A stretch of 50,568 bases of DNA, taken from Bacteroidota bacterium (GTDB lineage: Bacteria; Bacteroidota; Bacteroidia; Chitinophagales; Chitinophagaceae). The first letter of the stretch is position 1. Every line of letters begins with the position of its first letter. The stretch covers positions 1 through 50,568 of the forward strand of contig JAPLEH010000011.1 of assembly GCA_026391455.1 (NCBI GenBank), in the 5' to 3' direction. Positions 35,145-44,065 of this stretch are shown in pieces. Position numbers and translations under genes: made by a program. Under the pieces are notes generated by a model that saw only the letters and a program-made list of their open reading frames with translations, was not told where the DNA came from and made no database searches.

Positions 35145-36116
35145 CTATTTGGTGAAAAAAAACTGGTTGACAAGCTCCCATGCTTCATTTCCCCGCGTAC
35201 GATATTGGTTACAGGCATCAAAAATGATGGTTGAAGGGAAATCCATTTTCCTTATTTCCGGATATATGTCAGCTACATGAATTCCGCTTCGCGGATCGAT
35301 AAGTGTGATGGAAGTATTAAATGGTACTGGCTCGTCGGATATTCCTTTCAATATCTTCGTTCGTAATGTATGAAAAGCTTCCTGGTCATTTTCCAACGGG
35401 ATATGTATCCCGTAATCATTTGCGAAACTGACCGGTGAAATGAATTTTAACGTGACCGGTAGCAGATAGAGAAAAGATAAATTACGGGCTATCTGATCGG
35501 AATGATCAACTTCATGGTCCAAACATAGCGATAAATGAACGGGCCATTTTTTGGTCTGTTCCGGATCATAGGTACCACGGACCCATTCAATCTTCTCCGT
35601 AAATTCCTTCCGGGGTATCAGCACAAATTTGTGATGAACCTTATTGAAATGTGTCGGGATCGGTATATTGCCGGCATCTTCTGCCAGCAATGACGGCACT
35701 GCGCTGCGTATTTGGTCTCTTACCCGTTCGTCGGGAGAATAATGAAGCTGCTGCAAGAGGTATTGCCGAATCTCCCAGTTATGCTTGTCAATGGTGAAGT
35801 ATAAGATTGCCAGTTGCAACTGAACCTTATCTTCAAAATGATCCCCTGCTGGTTCTTTACAGAAAACAAAATGGCTGATCCATGGTAAATAGGAAAATAT
35901 TCCCGCCGGATGAAATTTGTTATAAAGCAGGATCAATTCATTAAAATACCAATCATCCTTCTCCCTGATCGCCTTCTGTAATTGGTCTTCATAGGCCGAT
36001 TTTACCTTTACGTCATCCTTATCCAGTAGCCGGCCTTCAAACCAGTCGATCCTATCGTCCTGTTGCCGATCCGATTCATCTCCGCTGTGCCATCCAGATC
36101 CGGAAAAGTCAGCCAT
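35145..36116 (-). CDS. Cytoplasmic protein of unknown function
   Basis: 323 residues, no signal peptide or transmembrane helix. The N-terminal 25 residues are charged and Gly/Ser/Asp-rich and look disordered. Helical, Tyr/Phe/Trp-rich segments follow (about 45-130), and mixed sequence after that. No known motif was recognised. Overall it resembles HEAT-like or scaffold proteins only loosely. It is convergent with the lipoprotein gene and divergent from the hydrolase gene at 36244. Confidence 0.6.
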   Translation of the reverse strand: MADFSGSGWHSGDESDRQQDDRIDWFEGRLLDKDDVKVKSAYEDQLQKAIREKDDWYFNELILLYNKFHPAGIFSYLPWISHFVFCKEPAGDHFEDKVQLQLAILYFTIDKHNWEIRQYLLQQLHYSPDERVRDQIRSAVPSLLAEDAGNIPIPTHFNKVHHKFVLIPRKEFTEKIEWVRGTYDPEQTKKWPVHLSLCLDHEVDHSDQIARNLSFLYLLPVTLKFISPVSFANDYGIHIPLENDQEAFHTLRTKILKGISDEPVPFNTSITLIDPRSGIHVADIYPEIRKMDFPSTIIFDACNQYRTRGNEAWELVNQFFFTK

Positions 36117-36243
36117 ATTTTATACAGATTTATTACCAGCAAAAATAAGCCCCATGAAGGAAAATACAGATTGAAAATGAATCGGATTTAACGGCATCTA
36201 TTCAAATCAGGATAGCCGTTTTTTTTGTAATCTTGTTCTCTGA

Positions 36244-37059
36244 ATGACAATCAACCGGAAAAAAATAATCAAATTGCTGAAGGTCGCCAGCATCATTTAC
36301 CTGGTGGGTGGTATGGCAATTTACTTTCTTCAGGACTTTATTCTTTTTCACCCTGTAACATTGAAACGAAATCATAGGTATGATTTTCCACAAAAGCATG
36401 AGGACATCAGTATTCCCATTAATGATAAAGACACGCTGAATCTGATTGACTTTGCCGCTACGGATACTGTAAAGCGGGGTGTGGTGTTGTATTTTCATGG
36501 CAACAAAAAGAATATTGCCTGGTATGCCAAATACATCCCCTATTTTACCCGCCACGGGTATGAAGTGCTGATGATTGATTATCCCGGCTATGGCAAGAGT
36601 ACCGGTAAACTCACCGAAGAAAAGTTGTATGACTGGTCGAAGCTCGCGTATAAAATTGCCATTAGTAAATTTTCTGCCGACAGTCTTATTATATATGGCA
36701 AAAGCATGGGTACCGGCATTGCGTCGCATCTGGCATCGATCCGCAGTTGTAAGCGATTGATACTGGAAACGCCGTATTATGATTTTCCATCGGTGATCAG
36801 TCATTACCTGCCCATTTATCCTGTACGCTGGATGATCCATTACCAATTGCCTACCTACCAATACCTCCCGCTGGTACAAGCACCCATCACGATTTTTCAG
36901 GGCACCAACGATTGGCTGGTAACGTATAGCAATGCAAAACGTCTGATACCCCTGTTAAAAAAAGGGGATGAATTTGTAACGATCAAAGGGGGTGGTCATA
37001 ACAATCTGTACAACTATCGATTACTGGTGGAAAAACTGGATTCGGTTTTACGAAAGTAA
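36244..37059 (+). CDS. Membrane-anchored alpha/beta hydrolase (second BEM46-like)
   Basis: 271 residues, paralogous to the gene at 32804. An N-terminal hydrophobic helix (about 12-32) anchors it. The YFHGN oxyanion segment, the nucleophile elbow YGKSMG (Ser154), Asp223 in GTNDW and His252 in GGGHNN are all present. It starts with ATG. Substrate unknown. It is separated from the first copy by the lipoprotein and unknown genes, so the pair is not a simple tandem. Confidence 0.87.
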   Translation: MTINRKKIIKLLKVASIIYLVGGMAIYFLQDFILFHPVTLKRNHRYDFPQKHEDISIPINDKDTLNLIDFAATDTVKRGVVLYFHGNKKNIAWYAKYIPYFTRHGYEVLMIDYPGYGKSTGKLTEEKLYDWSKLAYKIAISKFSADSLIIYGKSMGTGIASHLASIRSCKRLILETPYYDFPSVISHYLPIYPVRWMIHYQLPTYQYLPLVQAPITIFQGTNDWLVTYSNAKRLIPLLKKGDEFVTIKGGGHNNLYNYRLLVEKLDSVLRK

Positions 37060-37298
37060 TATGGGGCTACTGCTTCGTTGATGCCGCTTCGCGGCTTTTG
37101 AACCACATAGAAGCATAGAGACATAGATTGAAACATAGAATATACTATGTGTTAACCTTATGTACCTATGTATCTAATGTGGTTCACTACGCAGAAGCCC
37201 CAAAAGTGAACGTAGCGGAGAATGTTAGCTCTCCCAGGCATAGAAAATACTACAAACATGGTATTGCATAAGGGTTTTTACCTATCTATATTTGCAGG
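37060..37298. repeat. Imperfect inverted repeat of GAACCACATAG words
   Basis: GAACCACATAGAAGCATAG (from 37100) and its imperfect reverse complement ending ATCTAATGTGGTTC (to 37185) form a long imperfect hairpin built of CATAG/CTATG words. The rest of the 239-bp spacer contains a small GCCGCTTCGCGGC hairpin at 37083-37095 and no ORF. Confidence 0.7.
37287..37294 (+). promoter_or_regulatory. -7 box directly before a GTG start
   Basis: TATATTTG is a perfect TAnnTTTG box, ending 4 nt before the GTG start at 37299. With a usual start site about seven bases past the box, the mRNA would begin at or in the start codon. Confidence 0.4.
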
Positions 37299-37853
37299 GT
37301 GAAAAAGTTAGTTCCCCTCTTGCTTCTCCTTCTCTGCGGTTTCCGTCTTTCCGCACAGGAAACCGCAGCATACACTCGCCTGCTGGACCTATCCCCGGAA
37401 ATGGAACTACGCGACAGCCTTACTGTGAACAATCTTACCCGGCAATTAAAAGAGATCGACAGCGCGATGGTGGTTCAACTTTTTTCACCGGTGCTGGCAA
37501 ACGGCTCCCAGGCAATAAAGATGAAGAACCGGGAATTTTATGCAGGAGGTAAACTCACTTCTTCCCCGCATTTCAACCTGCATGTATTGGTGGAGGATAA
37601 GAAAAAGGATGACAGTTTAACATTGCGGGTGATCTATCTTGTAACTACCCGAAAAGACGGCGTATATATTTCTTCTTTTAAAGCTGCCGTAACCGGCACA
37701 AAGAAGAAATCTGCCTACAATACCAATTCCTGGCTCTTTAAAGACCTGGCCATTATACAGGATACACGGATTACTACAGCCACAGGCGCTATGACTGATA
37801 CTGTGAAATATAAGATCACTAGCAGCGGGAGGTTTATGATGCAGTTGAATTGA
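37299..37853 (+). CDS. Small secreted protein of unknown function
   Basis: 184 residues starting at GTG. A signal peptide (MKKLVPLLLLLLCGFRLSAQ) is followed by a mixed alpha/beta domain with many Lys, Asp and Thr (about 25-184). No known family was recognised. The GTG is required to keep the signal peptide, since the next ATG is at residue 35. It precedes the toxin-like gene by 233 bp, with no sign of a shared transcript. Confidence 0.65.
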   Translation: MKKLVPLLLLLLCGFRLSAQETAAYTRLLDLSPEMELRDSLTVNNLTRQLKEIDSAMVVQLFSPVLANGSQAIKMKNREFYAGGKLTSSPHFNLHVLVEDKKKDDSLTLRVIYLVTTRKDGVYISSFKAAVTGTKKKSAYNTNSWLFKDLAIIQDTRITTATGAMTDTVKYKITSSGRFMMQLN

Positions 37854-38046
37854 TGCAATTCCTGCAATTTTCCTGATTCAAAACAATTATTGCCAGGTCG
37901 AAATTTCTCTCCATTCATATAGATACGTACGCCAGTGAACACGGATGGTATTTCCCTGTCGCCGATTTTTTCTGACTATTGCTGCAAAATACTGCCCGAA
38001 ACGGACAGAATCTGCCGAAACCGGACCCGGGCTTTTTGTGCTGATT

Positions 38047-38054
38047 TAGGTTTG
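38047..38054 (+). promoter_or_regulatory. Candidate -7 box for toxin-like gene
   Basis: TAGGTTTG is a perfect TAnnTTTG box 32 bp before the ATG at 38087. No good -33 was seen at the usual distance. Upstream, a near-duplicate CTGCCCGAAACGGAC / CTGCCGAAACCGGAC repeat lies around 37992-38026. Confidence 0.4.
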
Positions 38055-38086
38055 CATAAATCATTACAAAGAGAAAAATTACTCCG

Positions 38087-40990
38087 ATGAACAGCAGCAT
38101 ACACAACGCATTAGCTCAATCACAATCAGGAAGCAATGCTGGTTTACAGCAATTACAGTCAGGGTACAAAAGACCCGTATTTAAATCACCACTTGGTTCA
38201 AACAGCCTTTTTTATATCCCGGATATGGTATTGGCGCCAGTAACTGCTGAGAATGCGTTAACTGAAAAAGCGTTTCGTCCTCCCGGGTATCGGGAAGGAG
38301 CTGGAGCTAACGATCAATTTGGAGAACCGGGAAATCCGGAGATTAAAATATGGGTGACATTTCTGGACTTTGAGTCTGAGCGTATAATGGACAGTTTTCT
38401 TTCTGGCAATAAGGCCGGGGGCTATCCCCTTACCATTTATGAATATCTTGAAAAGTATTCAGGCAGCATGCCGTTACAAATGGTGTGTGCTTATGTGAGC
38501 AAAGCTGGGGTTTCAGCAGCGCCGTTGCCCGTGTTCAGGTATTCAAAAGGTTTTTGTGCATATATCAATGAGATCGCGACGAAACAAGGTACAACCACGC
38601 TATATGAACATATAGACAGTTGGTTGAAGCAGATGACAAAAATCTCTGCTAACAGATATGGATTCCAGTATGAAAGCTGGCAGGTCAGAGAAGCATTCGA
38701 CGTTACATTGCTCACAGGAATCAGCGGGCTGGCAGGAATATCGCCGGGAGCAGTAACTACGAAGATCCAAAAAGAACTGTACGACAAAAACTATCTTCAT
38801 TACAAAGCAGTAGCTGAACAGCCAACTGACCCTCAGACGGAGCATGCAATCCGGGTACTGTGCAAAGTGATTGCCTCTCTTGATGCAGATGTGCTGCAAA
38901 GCTATAACCAGCAAAATGATGTAAGGTATAACACTGCCTATGGGAGGTCAAAACTCACAGCCAATGACTACTACCATATGGCAAGGAGGCTGGTCATATT
39001 GTCAGCTGAAATAAAAAAATTCCAGACCGGGGACTTTAAAGACGGAGATGAAGTACGGAGTTTTGTAGATGAGTTTCTGGTGGATAAAAGCAGTGTTGGT
39101 GCAGCAACCAAATTTATCATCAATTATCCTTTCTCAAAACTATCTTACGAGCGCAGGAAGTTTCTGTTTAAGCTTTTCCTTGATGGTGAAACCACACTCA
39201 GCTTTAGCGGATTTTGGCGCCATAATTTCCGCGACAACTATATTACCTGGGGAGATGTGGTCTTCAATCTCCTGACCACTGCATCAAAAGAAGATACGAA
39301 GCGGTTGTTTGCAGAACTAGACACCGAGAATAAACTTTTTGACCTGATGCAGCAATCTGACATGGAGTTTCTTCAACACATGTCAATCATGATAACAGAT
39401 TCAGTATTATCGGGAGAAGCTGGCAACGGTGACGCAGGTGTGAAACTGATCGAAGCGATAGCGACAGGGAATTATTTTTTTTACAATAAGGCAGGTAATA
39501 AACGACAAATTGCCTACTTGAGCGGGCGTAGTAAAAAAATTCATATCGAAAATTACGGCTATGATTTTGAGCTCAACGAGGAAGAATACCCCGGCAAAAG
39601 CAGCACTGATGATTACATGGGCTCGGAAGGATTTGTCGCTGATCGCGAAGAGGAAGATAAAGAACGGTGGAGAAAGGAGAAATATGGAGAATACCAGGCT
39701 CAAAAAGAGGCCTATCTCAATCAATTCAGTTCGATAAAGAAAGAGTTTTCCGCTCTCGACTTGATCGTAGTGGTTGCTGAAGGGGATATCGACAACCCGC
39801 TGCTAAAATTGAAACAGGACGAAATGGCGATTATCCCGGCTTGTTTGCTTTACGCTATCATGCACTATGAGTCCAAAAAGAAAATTGACTTCCTGGTATC
39901 TGTCTCATTATTCCTGATCTTTCTTCCGCTCGATTACCTGGCACTTGCAAATGCACTGCGAACTGCGAATACCCTGGGTGTAATAGCCTACAGAACTGAT
40001 ATTGCGGTAAACAGTGTGAATGTGGTGGTCAGCAGCCCGGAAGTGCAGGAGGCATTTCCCGGTTTGACTACAGCCGTTCATTATTTTACATTTTTCTGGG
40101 GATTGGCCCGGCTTGGGTATGTTGGGGCCAAAGGAATAGAGCATGTTGCCAACGGAAATTTGCTCAGGGCACTGAACTATCTTGCGAAGGAAACGAGTTT
40201 ATTTCTTAAGCGTTTTCCATATAAAGTTGCAGGTTTTATCATCAACCTCCAGAAAGAAGGTGTACAAATGGCAATTCTCAATAAACTGCTGGTTGTTTTT
40301 GCAAGTGACGGAAAAATATTGTTCAGGATGAGCCCTGAAGGGGTAATTACTGAAATGAAACTGGTAACGGGTGCTAAGGACTGGGAGCTGATATCAGAAT
40401 TAAAAAACGCAAAAATCAAAGTGCCTGCTCTCGGGGGGAAGGTTTTTGAAGAGCATGTGCAACTGATGAAAACCGTTGATGAAGGGAAAATTGTGCTTAA
40501 ATTAGCTACTCCGTTTCAGGAAGGAAAACAGCGGCCTGCTGAGCTGATCAACCAGTTCTTTTTCAAAAGTGCAGAGACTCCACCCAGCATGCCTCGAACC
40601 AAAGTCGAGGATATATACCTGAAAGAGGGGGATAGTTTTTATATCGTTGAAGCGCTGAATCAGCCCAAGCCAGGCGCATTTGCCGCCGAAATGCCGGTGT
40701 ACACGGTTGCTGATTTGAGGAATAAACTGGCAGTATTGAGAAAATGGAAAGATGAAACAAAAAACGTTCTTGTGATCAGGAAATATACCGTTCAACCCAA
40801 ACAGAAAGTTCCTGTACGCAAAAGTATTATCGGGCCTCAGGAAGAAGAAATAAATGGGATATTGAAGAAATATAAAGGGGGGCCTGTGCAGTATAATTTT
40901 ACCTTCAAATTGGATGGTGCGAGGGTAAAGATGAATAATTGGGAAACATTGTTTAAAGAAGATAAAGCATTTGAACAAATCTTAAAATAA
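38087..40990 (+). CDS. Putative polymorphic toxin / large effector
   Basis: 967 residues without a signal peptide. The N-terminus (about 1-80) is Ser/Gln/Gly-rich and looks flexible. A long helical region follows (about 85-470). A charged segment lies at about 495-550 (YDFELNEEE, REEEDKERWRKEKYGE). A hydrophobic, membrane-like stretch covers about 580-690. The C-terminal part after about residue 835 (from PRTKVEDIYLKEG) is Lys/Tyr-rich and differs from the rest. The layout — long carrier, hydrophobic segment, distinct small C-terminal module, and an overlapping-scale neighbour 4 bp downstream — is that of polymorphic toxins delivered by contact-dependent or contractile systems. No known toxin domain or delivery marker was recognised, so this is inference. 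Base composition is more AT-rich than flanking genes. Confidence 0.6.
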   Translation: MNSSIHNALAQSQSGSNAGLQQLQSGYKRPVFKSPLGSNSLFYIPDMVLAPVTAENALTEKAFRPPGYREGAGANDQFGEPGNPEIKIWVTFLDFESERIMDSFLSGNKAGGYPLTIYEYLEKYSGSMPLQMVCAYVSKAGVSAAPLPVFRYSKGFCAYINEIATKQGTTTLYEHIDSWLKQMTKISANRYGFQYESWQVREAFDVTLLTGISGLAGISPGAVTTKIQKELYDKNYLHYKAVAEQPTDPQTEHAIRVLCKVIASLDADVLQSYNQQNDVRYNTAYGRSKLTANDYYHMARRLVILSAEIKKFQTGDFKDGDEVRSFVDEFLVDKSSVGAATKFIINYPFSKLSYERRKFLFKLFLDGETTLSFSGFWRHNFRDNYITWGDVVFNLLTTASKEDTKRLFAELDTENKLFDLMQQSDMEFLQHMSIMITDSVLSGEAGNGDAGVKLIEAIATGNYFFYNKAGNKRQIAYLSGRSKKIHIENYGYDFELNEEEYPGKSSTDDYMGSEGFVADREEEDKERWRKEKYGEYQAQKEAYLNQFSSIKKEFSALDLIVVVAEGDIDNPLLKLKQDEMAIIPACLLYAIMHYESKKKIDFLVSVSLFLIFLPLDYLALANALRTANTLGVIAYRTDIAVNSVNVVVSSPEVQEAFPGLTTAVHYFTFFWGLARLGYVGAKGIEHVANGNLLRALNYLAKETSLFLKRFPYKVAGFIINLQKEGVQMAILNKLLVVFASDGKILFRMSPEGVITEMKLVTGAKDWELISELKNAKIKVPALGGKVFEEHVQLMKTVDEGKIVLKLATPFQEGKQRPAELINQFFFKSAETPPSMPRTKVEDIYLKEGDSFYIVEALNQPKPGAFAAEMPVYTVADLRNKLAVLRKWKDETKNVLVIRKYTVQPKQKVPVRKSIIGPQEEEINGILKKYKGGPVQYNFTFKLDGARVKMNNWETLFKEDKAFEQILK

Positions 40991-40994
40991 CAGT

Positions 40995-41516
40995 ATGATG
41001 AAAAATATTATAATCATCAATGAAGATGGTAATAAAAAAGAGATAACAGAAAGCAATTATGCAGAATATGATACTTTTTTTCGATTCATAAAGCAAATTG
41101 AATGGGATCATGAGGGACAACATTTAACCTGTGGGAACAGCTATCAAGTCTATCTGATCCCCCAAAAACAAAAGCTGGCAGTCCTGTATATGGAAGAAAA
41201 TCCAGACTTCCCGCCTCCCGGCAACCTGGTCATACATAACGCAGATAAATCCGTACATAAAATTGTGAAAGTTCCTGGGTTCATCAATGAAACTGTCATT
41301 CAGAAAAGGGTCCATCCACCTACGAGCCCTGAAGGCTTTGTTTACTTAAGTAAATTGCTTGAAATTGATGGCGCGCTGCATCTTATCGTTGGTATTGAAA
41401 CATATACAAATAGCGGCGTAAGGATGGGCCCTGGCACCATGATCGAAGAGCGGGCACTTGATATTGATACGGGCATTTTTCATCCTACCTGGAATAACGC
41501 GCCAATATATTGTTGA
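40995..41516 (+). CDS. Putative immunity protein
   Basis: 173 residues starting 4 bp after the upstream stop codon, so it is almost certainly co-translated with the 967-residue protein. No signal peptide or transmembrane segment. The sequence is mixed beta/alpha, acidic at the N-terminus (IIIINEDGNKKEITESNYAEYD) and ends in Cys. No family was recognised. Position and size match immunity proteins of toxin pairs; the function is inferred from context only. Codon use is AT-rich like its partner. Confidence 0.55.
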   Translation: MMKNIIIINEDGNKKEITESNYAEYDTFFRFIKQIEWDHEGQHLTCGNSYQVYLIPQKQKLAVLYMEENPDFPPPGNLVIHNADKSVHKIVKVPGFINETVIQKRVHPPTSPEGFVYLSKLLEIDGALHLIVGIETYTNSGVRMGPGTMIEERALDIDTGIFHPTWNNAPIYC

Positions 41517-41667
41517 TTTTATTATTCCGATATGTCGTATTGAGAGATCAGAAGCATTTTAGAAGTTCAAACGCTTATGTTACGAAATTATTCCTTGCTT
41601 TCTTACCACCGCCTTTTTCTTGTATGTAACTATAAAAGTCATTTTTCTTAAATCTTCATTCGCTTTC

Positions 41668-43056
41668 TCACCCTCCGCATCCACCACATCCACCGCCACA
41701 ACCTCCCCCATCACCACTTCCACAACTGCTGCCGCAACCCGAACTGCCACAACCACTACCTGAAGTGCCTGAGGCGGAGCCGAAATGATTCCGGAAGGAG
41801 TTGGTCAAGTGTTCGGCCCCATACATACCGGCTATGGCCGTAATGCCAAGGAAGGCAAAGTCGTTTGCATTGGGTGCGCTGAGGCGGTCAGCCAGCGATA
41901 CCGACCTTTCCATGTATTTATTTGTCACCAGTTGCTGCAGCATTGCCCAGCCTGAAAAGCCCCGTATCACCCTCACGGCAGCAATGAATGCGATCACCAG
42001 TAATATCATTAGTATGGAAATGGGATATGCATTCAGCAAACCCTGTATCATCCGCGCCAAACAAATGATCAACAGGAGTATCATGACTACCGTAGCCAGT
42101 ACATCTCTTTTTCGTAACGGATCTACCTGTTGTTCGAAATGTTCATCCAGCACTTTTTCCTGATTGCACATAAATTCCAGGTCAGTGAGATTTACGGTCT
42201 CTCCGTTAGTATAATGCCGCTCTAAAAAGGGTATGGTGGGATTGCTTTTCCCGATCTCCGTTTTATCATAGGCCTCTATCCGGAACCGGTTATTTTCTAC
42301 CGGTACCAATACACCTTTTGCTATCAGGTCGATCGTGGCGGTTTGCACCATCCGGTTGCGTCCGAATATAGTGCGGGTAAACTGAAAAATATTCAGGGAA
42401 GATGTATCGATCGCTTCAAACTGACTGCGCAGGTTTTTCAAACGGTTAGCATAGTGAAGTGAGAGGGCAATGGCTATACAAGCCATCAACAATACTAAAA
42501 AAATAATAAAGTGAGGCCCTTTTAATTCAAAGGGATGCAGCCTGTCGAAAAAAAGCGGGAAGAGAAAAGGAAGTAAAAAAAAGAGATAGTATAGTTTGAT
42601 CTTCTTATCCGGTTTCTGATCAGTGTCTGGTTTTTGTAAAACAGGTGGTGGCCAGATATCTCGGGGTGGTTGTTCGCCAAAATAATACTGATACCCTTCC
42701 AGTGTTTCCTGATACCAGTCGGTATGTTTATGTTTTTCTTCAGGACCGCCCCGGGAGGGATGGTGGTGGAGTGGTTTGCCGAGAATATTCGCACAGAGTC
42801 CATCCCAATAATTGACCGTGTATGTCAGGTGCATATGCCAGGCCTCATCTACTGCCTGTGAGGGAGAAGCGCCGCGTGGCAGTACCATGCAGAGAAAAAT
42901 AAATTTTCGGTATTCTTCGATTACGCGTGAGGTGTAGGCAGGTGTCCAATGCGAGGACTGCCGCAGTTTATCGGAGTATTTTACTGCAGCGCCGGGTTCA
43001 TCAATGGCAAATAAGCGAATGCCATTCCAGAGAGTTTGGTGTTCTTTTCTTATCAT
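41668..43056 (-). CDS. GRDP-like / TIGR04222-like membrane protein with Gly/Cys tail
   Basis: 462 residues. The N-terminal domain (about 20-125) has the VDEAWHMHL...YWDGLCANILGKPLHHHP pattern seen in GRDP-like (DUF1399) proteins. Two transmembrane helices (about 150-170 and 180-205), a soluble domain (about 210-310) and two further helices (about 320-365) follow. The last 50 residues include a tail made almost only of Gly, Ser and Cys with six cysteines (for example CGSGDGGGCGGGCGGCGG). This matches my memory of TIGR04222 proteins, whose role is unknown. The tail could bind metal or be a modification substrate. Confidence 0.75.
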   Translation of the reverse strand: MIRKEHQTLWNGIRLFAIDEPGAAVKYSDKLRQSSHWTPAYTSRVIEEYRKFIFLCMVLPRGASPSQAVDEAWHMHLTYTVNYWDGLCANILGKPLHHHPSRGGPEEKHKHTDWYQETLEGYQYYFGEQPPRDIWPPPVLQKPDTDQKPDKKIKLYYLFFLLPFLFPLFFDRLHPFELKGPHFIIFLVLLMACIAIALSLHYANRLKNLRSQFEAIDTSSLNIFQFTRTIFGRNRMVQTATIDLIAKGVLVPVENNRFRIEAYDKTEIGKSNPTIPFLERHYTNGETVNLTDLEFMCNQEKVLDEHFEQQVDPLRKRDVLATVVMILLLIICLARMIQGLLNAYPISILMILLVIAFIAAVRVIRGFSGWAMLQQLVTNKYMERSVSLADRLSAPNANDFAFLGITAIAGMYGAEHLTNSFRNHFGSASGTSGSGCGSSGCGSSCGSGDGGGCGGGCGGCGG

Positions 43057-43113
43057 TCAAAAAACTTTATCAAAGATAAAATCAAAAAAAATCACACTTA
43101 TATTACCGAATTG

Positions 43114-44028
43114 TTAAGTCCTTTCTTCCACTTGTACTCCGTTGGTTTTCACGCGTAATGTATATTCCACACCGATCTTGAGTGCATAATTCTTATCCGT
43201 ATGGCTCACGGGAAAATCATAACAAACCGGGTAGTCGTACTCCTGCACGATCTCACTTAAAATATCATGGATGGCTTTTCCAAAGGGTCGTTCGGTATCC
43301 TTTACTTCGGTGAACCCGCCAAATATCAACCCGGCCAGTTTGGCCAGTTTTCCACTGCGTTTCAACTGGTGCAGCATCCGGTCGATATTATACAATTGTT
43401 CGCCCACATCTTCTAAAAACAGGATACGGTTTTTCGTTTTGATCTCCGACTCCGAACCCATTAAATGGGCGAGCAGGGACAGGTTGCCACCTACGAGTTC
43501 GCCGGTGGCTTCTCCTTCCCTGTTTTTCGCATGCCCGTCCGCGTTATATACCGCTTTCTTTCCTTCCAACGCATTTTTTAATGAAAGGATGTATTCATTT
43601 TTATACCCTTCATCATTGAAAGCACCTGCCATGGGTGCATGCAAGGAGGAGATGCCGAAATTTCGGTGCAAGTGTGAATGTATTACCGTAATATCACTGT
43701 ATCCGATGATCCATTTGGGGTGTTTTCTGAATTTCTTCCAATTAATATGATCAATGATGCGGCCGGTGCCATATCCGCCGCGGCCAAAGAGGATCGCATT
43801 GATCGATGAATCATCGAGCATACGCTGCAGATCACGGAGCCGTTCTTCATCGGTACCGGAAAAATAAGTGGTGGAATGTCCGCCCAGGGTGGTGCCCGTT
43901 TGTACACGGTAGCCCCATTCCTGCAGGGTATGAATACAAGTCTGCGCTTTTTCAGCGGCCATATAACCAGCCGGGCAAACGATGCCAATGGTATCGCCTT
44001 CTTTTAAACAGGGAGGTGTAATAATCAT
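43114..44028 (-). CDS. LD-carboxypeptidase (peptidase S66)
   Basis: 304 residues. S66-family enzymes remove the terminal D-alanine from peptidoglycan tetrapeptides during cell-wall recycling. The catalytic triad is visible as Ser111 in GYSD, Glu206 in LEDVGE and His276 in SHTDKN. The N-terminus ITPPCLKEGDTIGIVCPAG is typical of LdcA, and no signal peptide is present, so it should be cytoplasmic. It diverges from the Crp-type regulator gene with 37 bp between starts. Confidence 0.93.
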   Translation of the reverse strand: MIITPPCLKEGDTIGIVCPAGYMAAEKAQTCIHTLQEWGYRVQTGTTLGGHSTTYFSGTDEERLRDLQRMLDDSSINAILFGRGGYGTGRIIDHINWKKFRKHPKWIIGYSDITVIHSHLHRNFGISSLHAPMAGAFNDEGYKNEYILSLKNALEGKKAVYNADGHAKNREGEATGELVGGNLSLLAHLMGSESEIKTKNRILFLEDVGEQLYNIDRMLHQLKRSGKLAKLAGLIFGGFTEVKDTERPFGKAIHDILSEIVQEYDYPVCYDFPVSHTDKNYALKIGVEYTLRVKTNGVQVEERT

Positions 44029-44065
44029 ACCTTAAAAATATCGTTTCTTTTACTAATTTACGGCA

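Noticed and set aside
38087-40990. T9SS cargo or adhesin assignment for the 967-residue protein
   Set aside because: It lacks a signal peptide and any C-terminal YPNP sorting domain.
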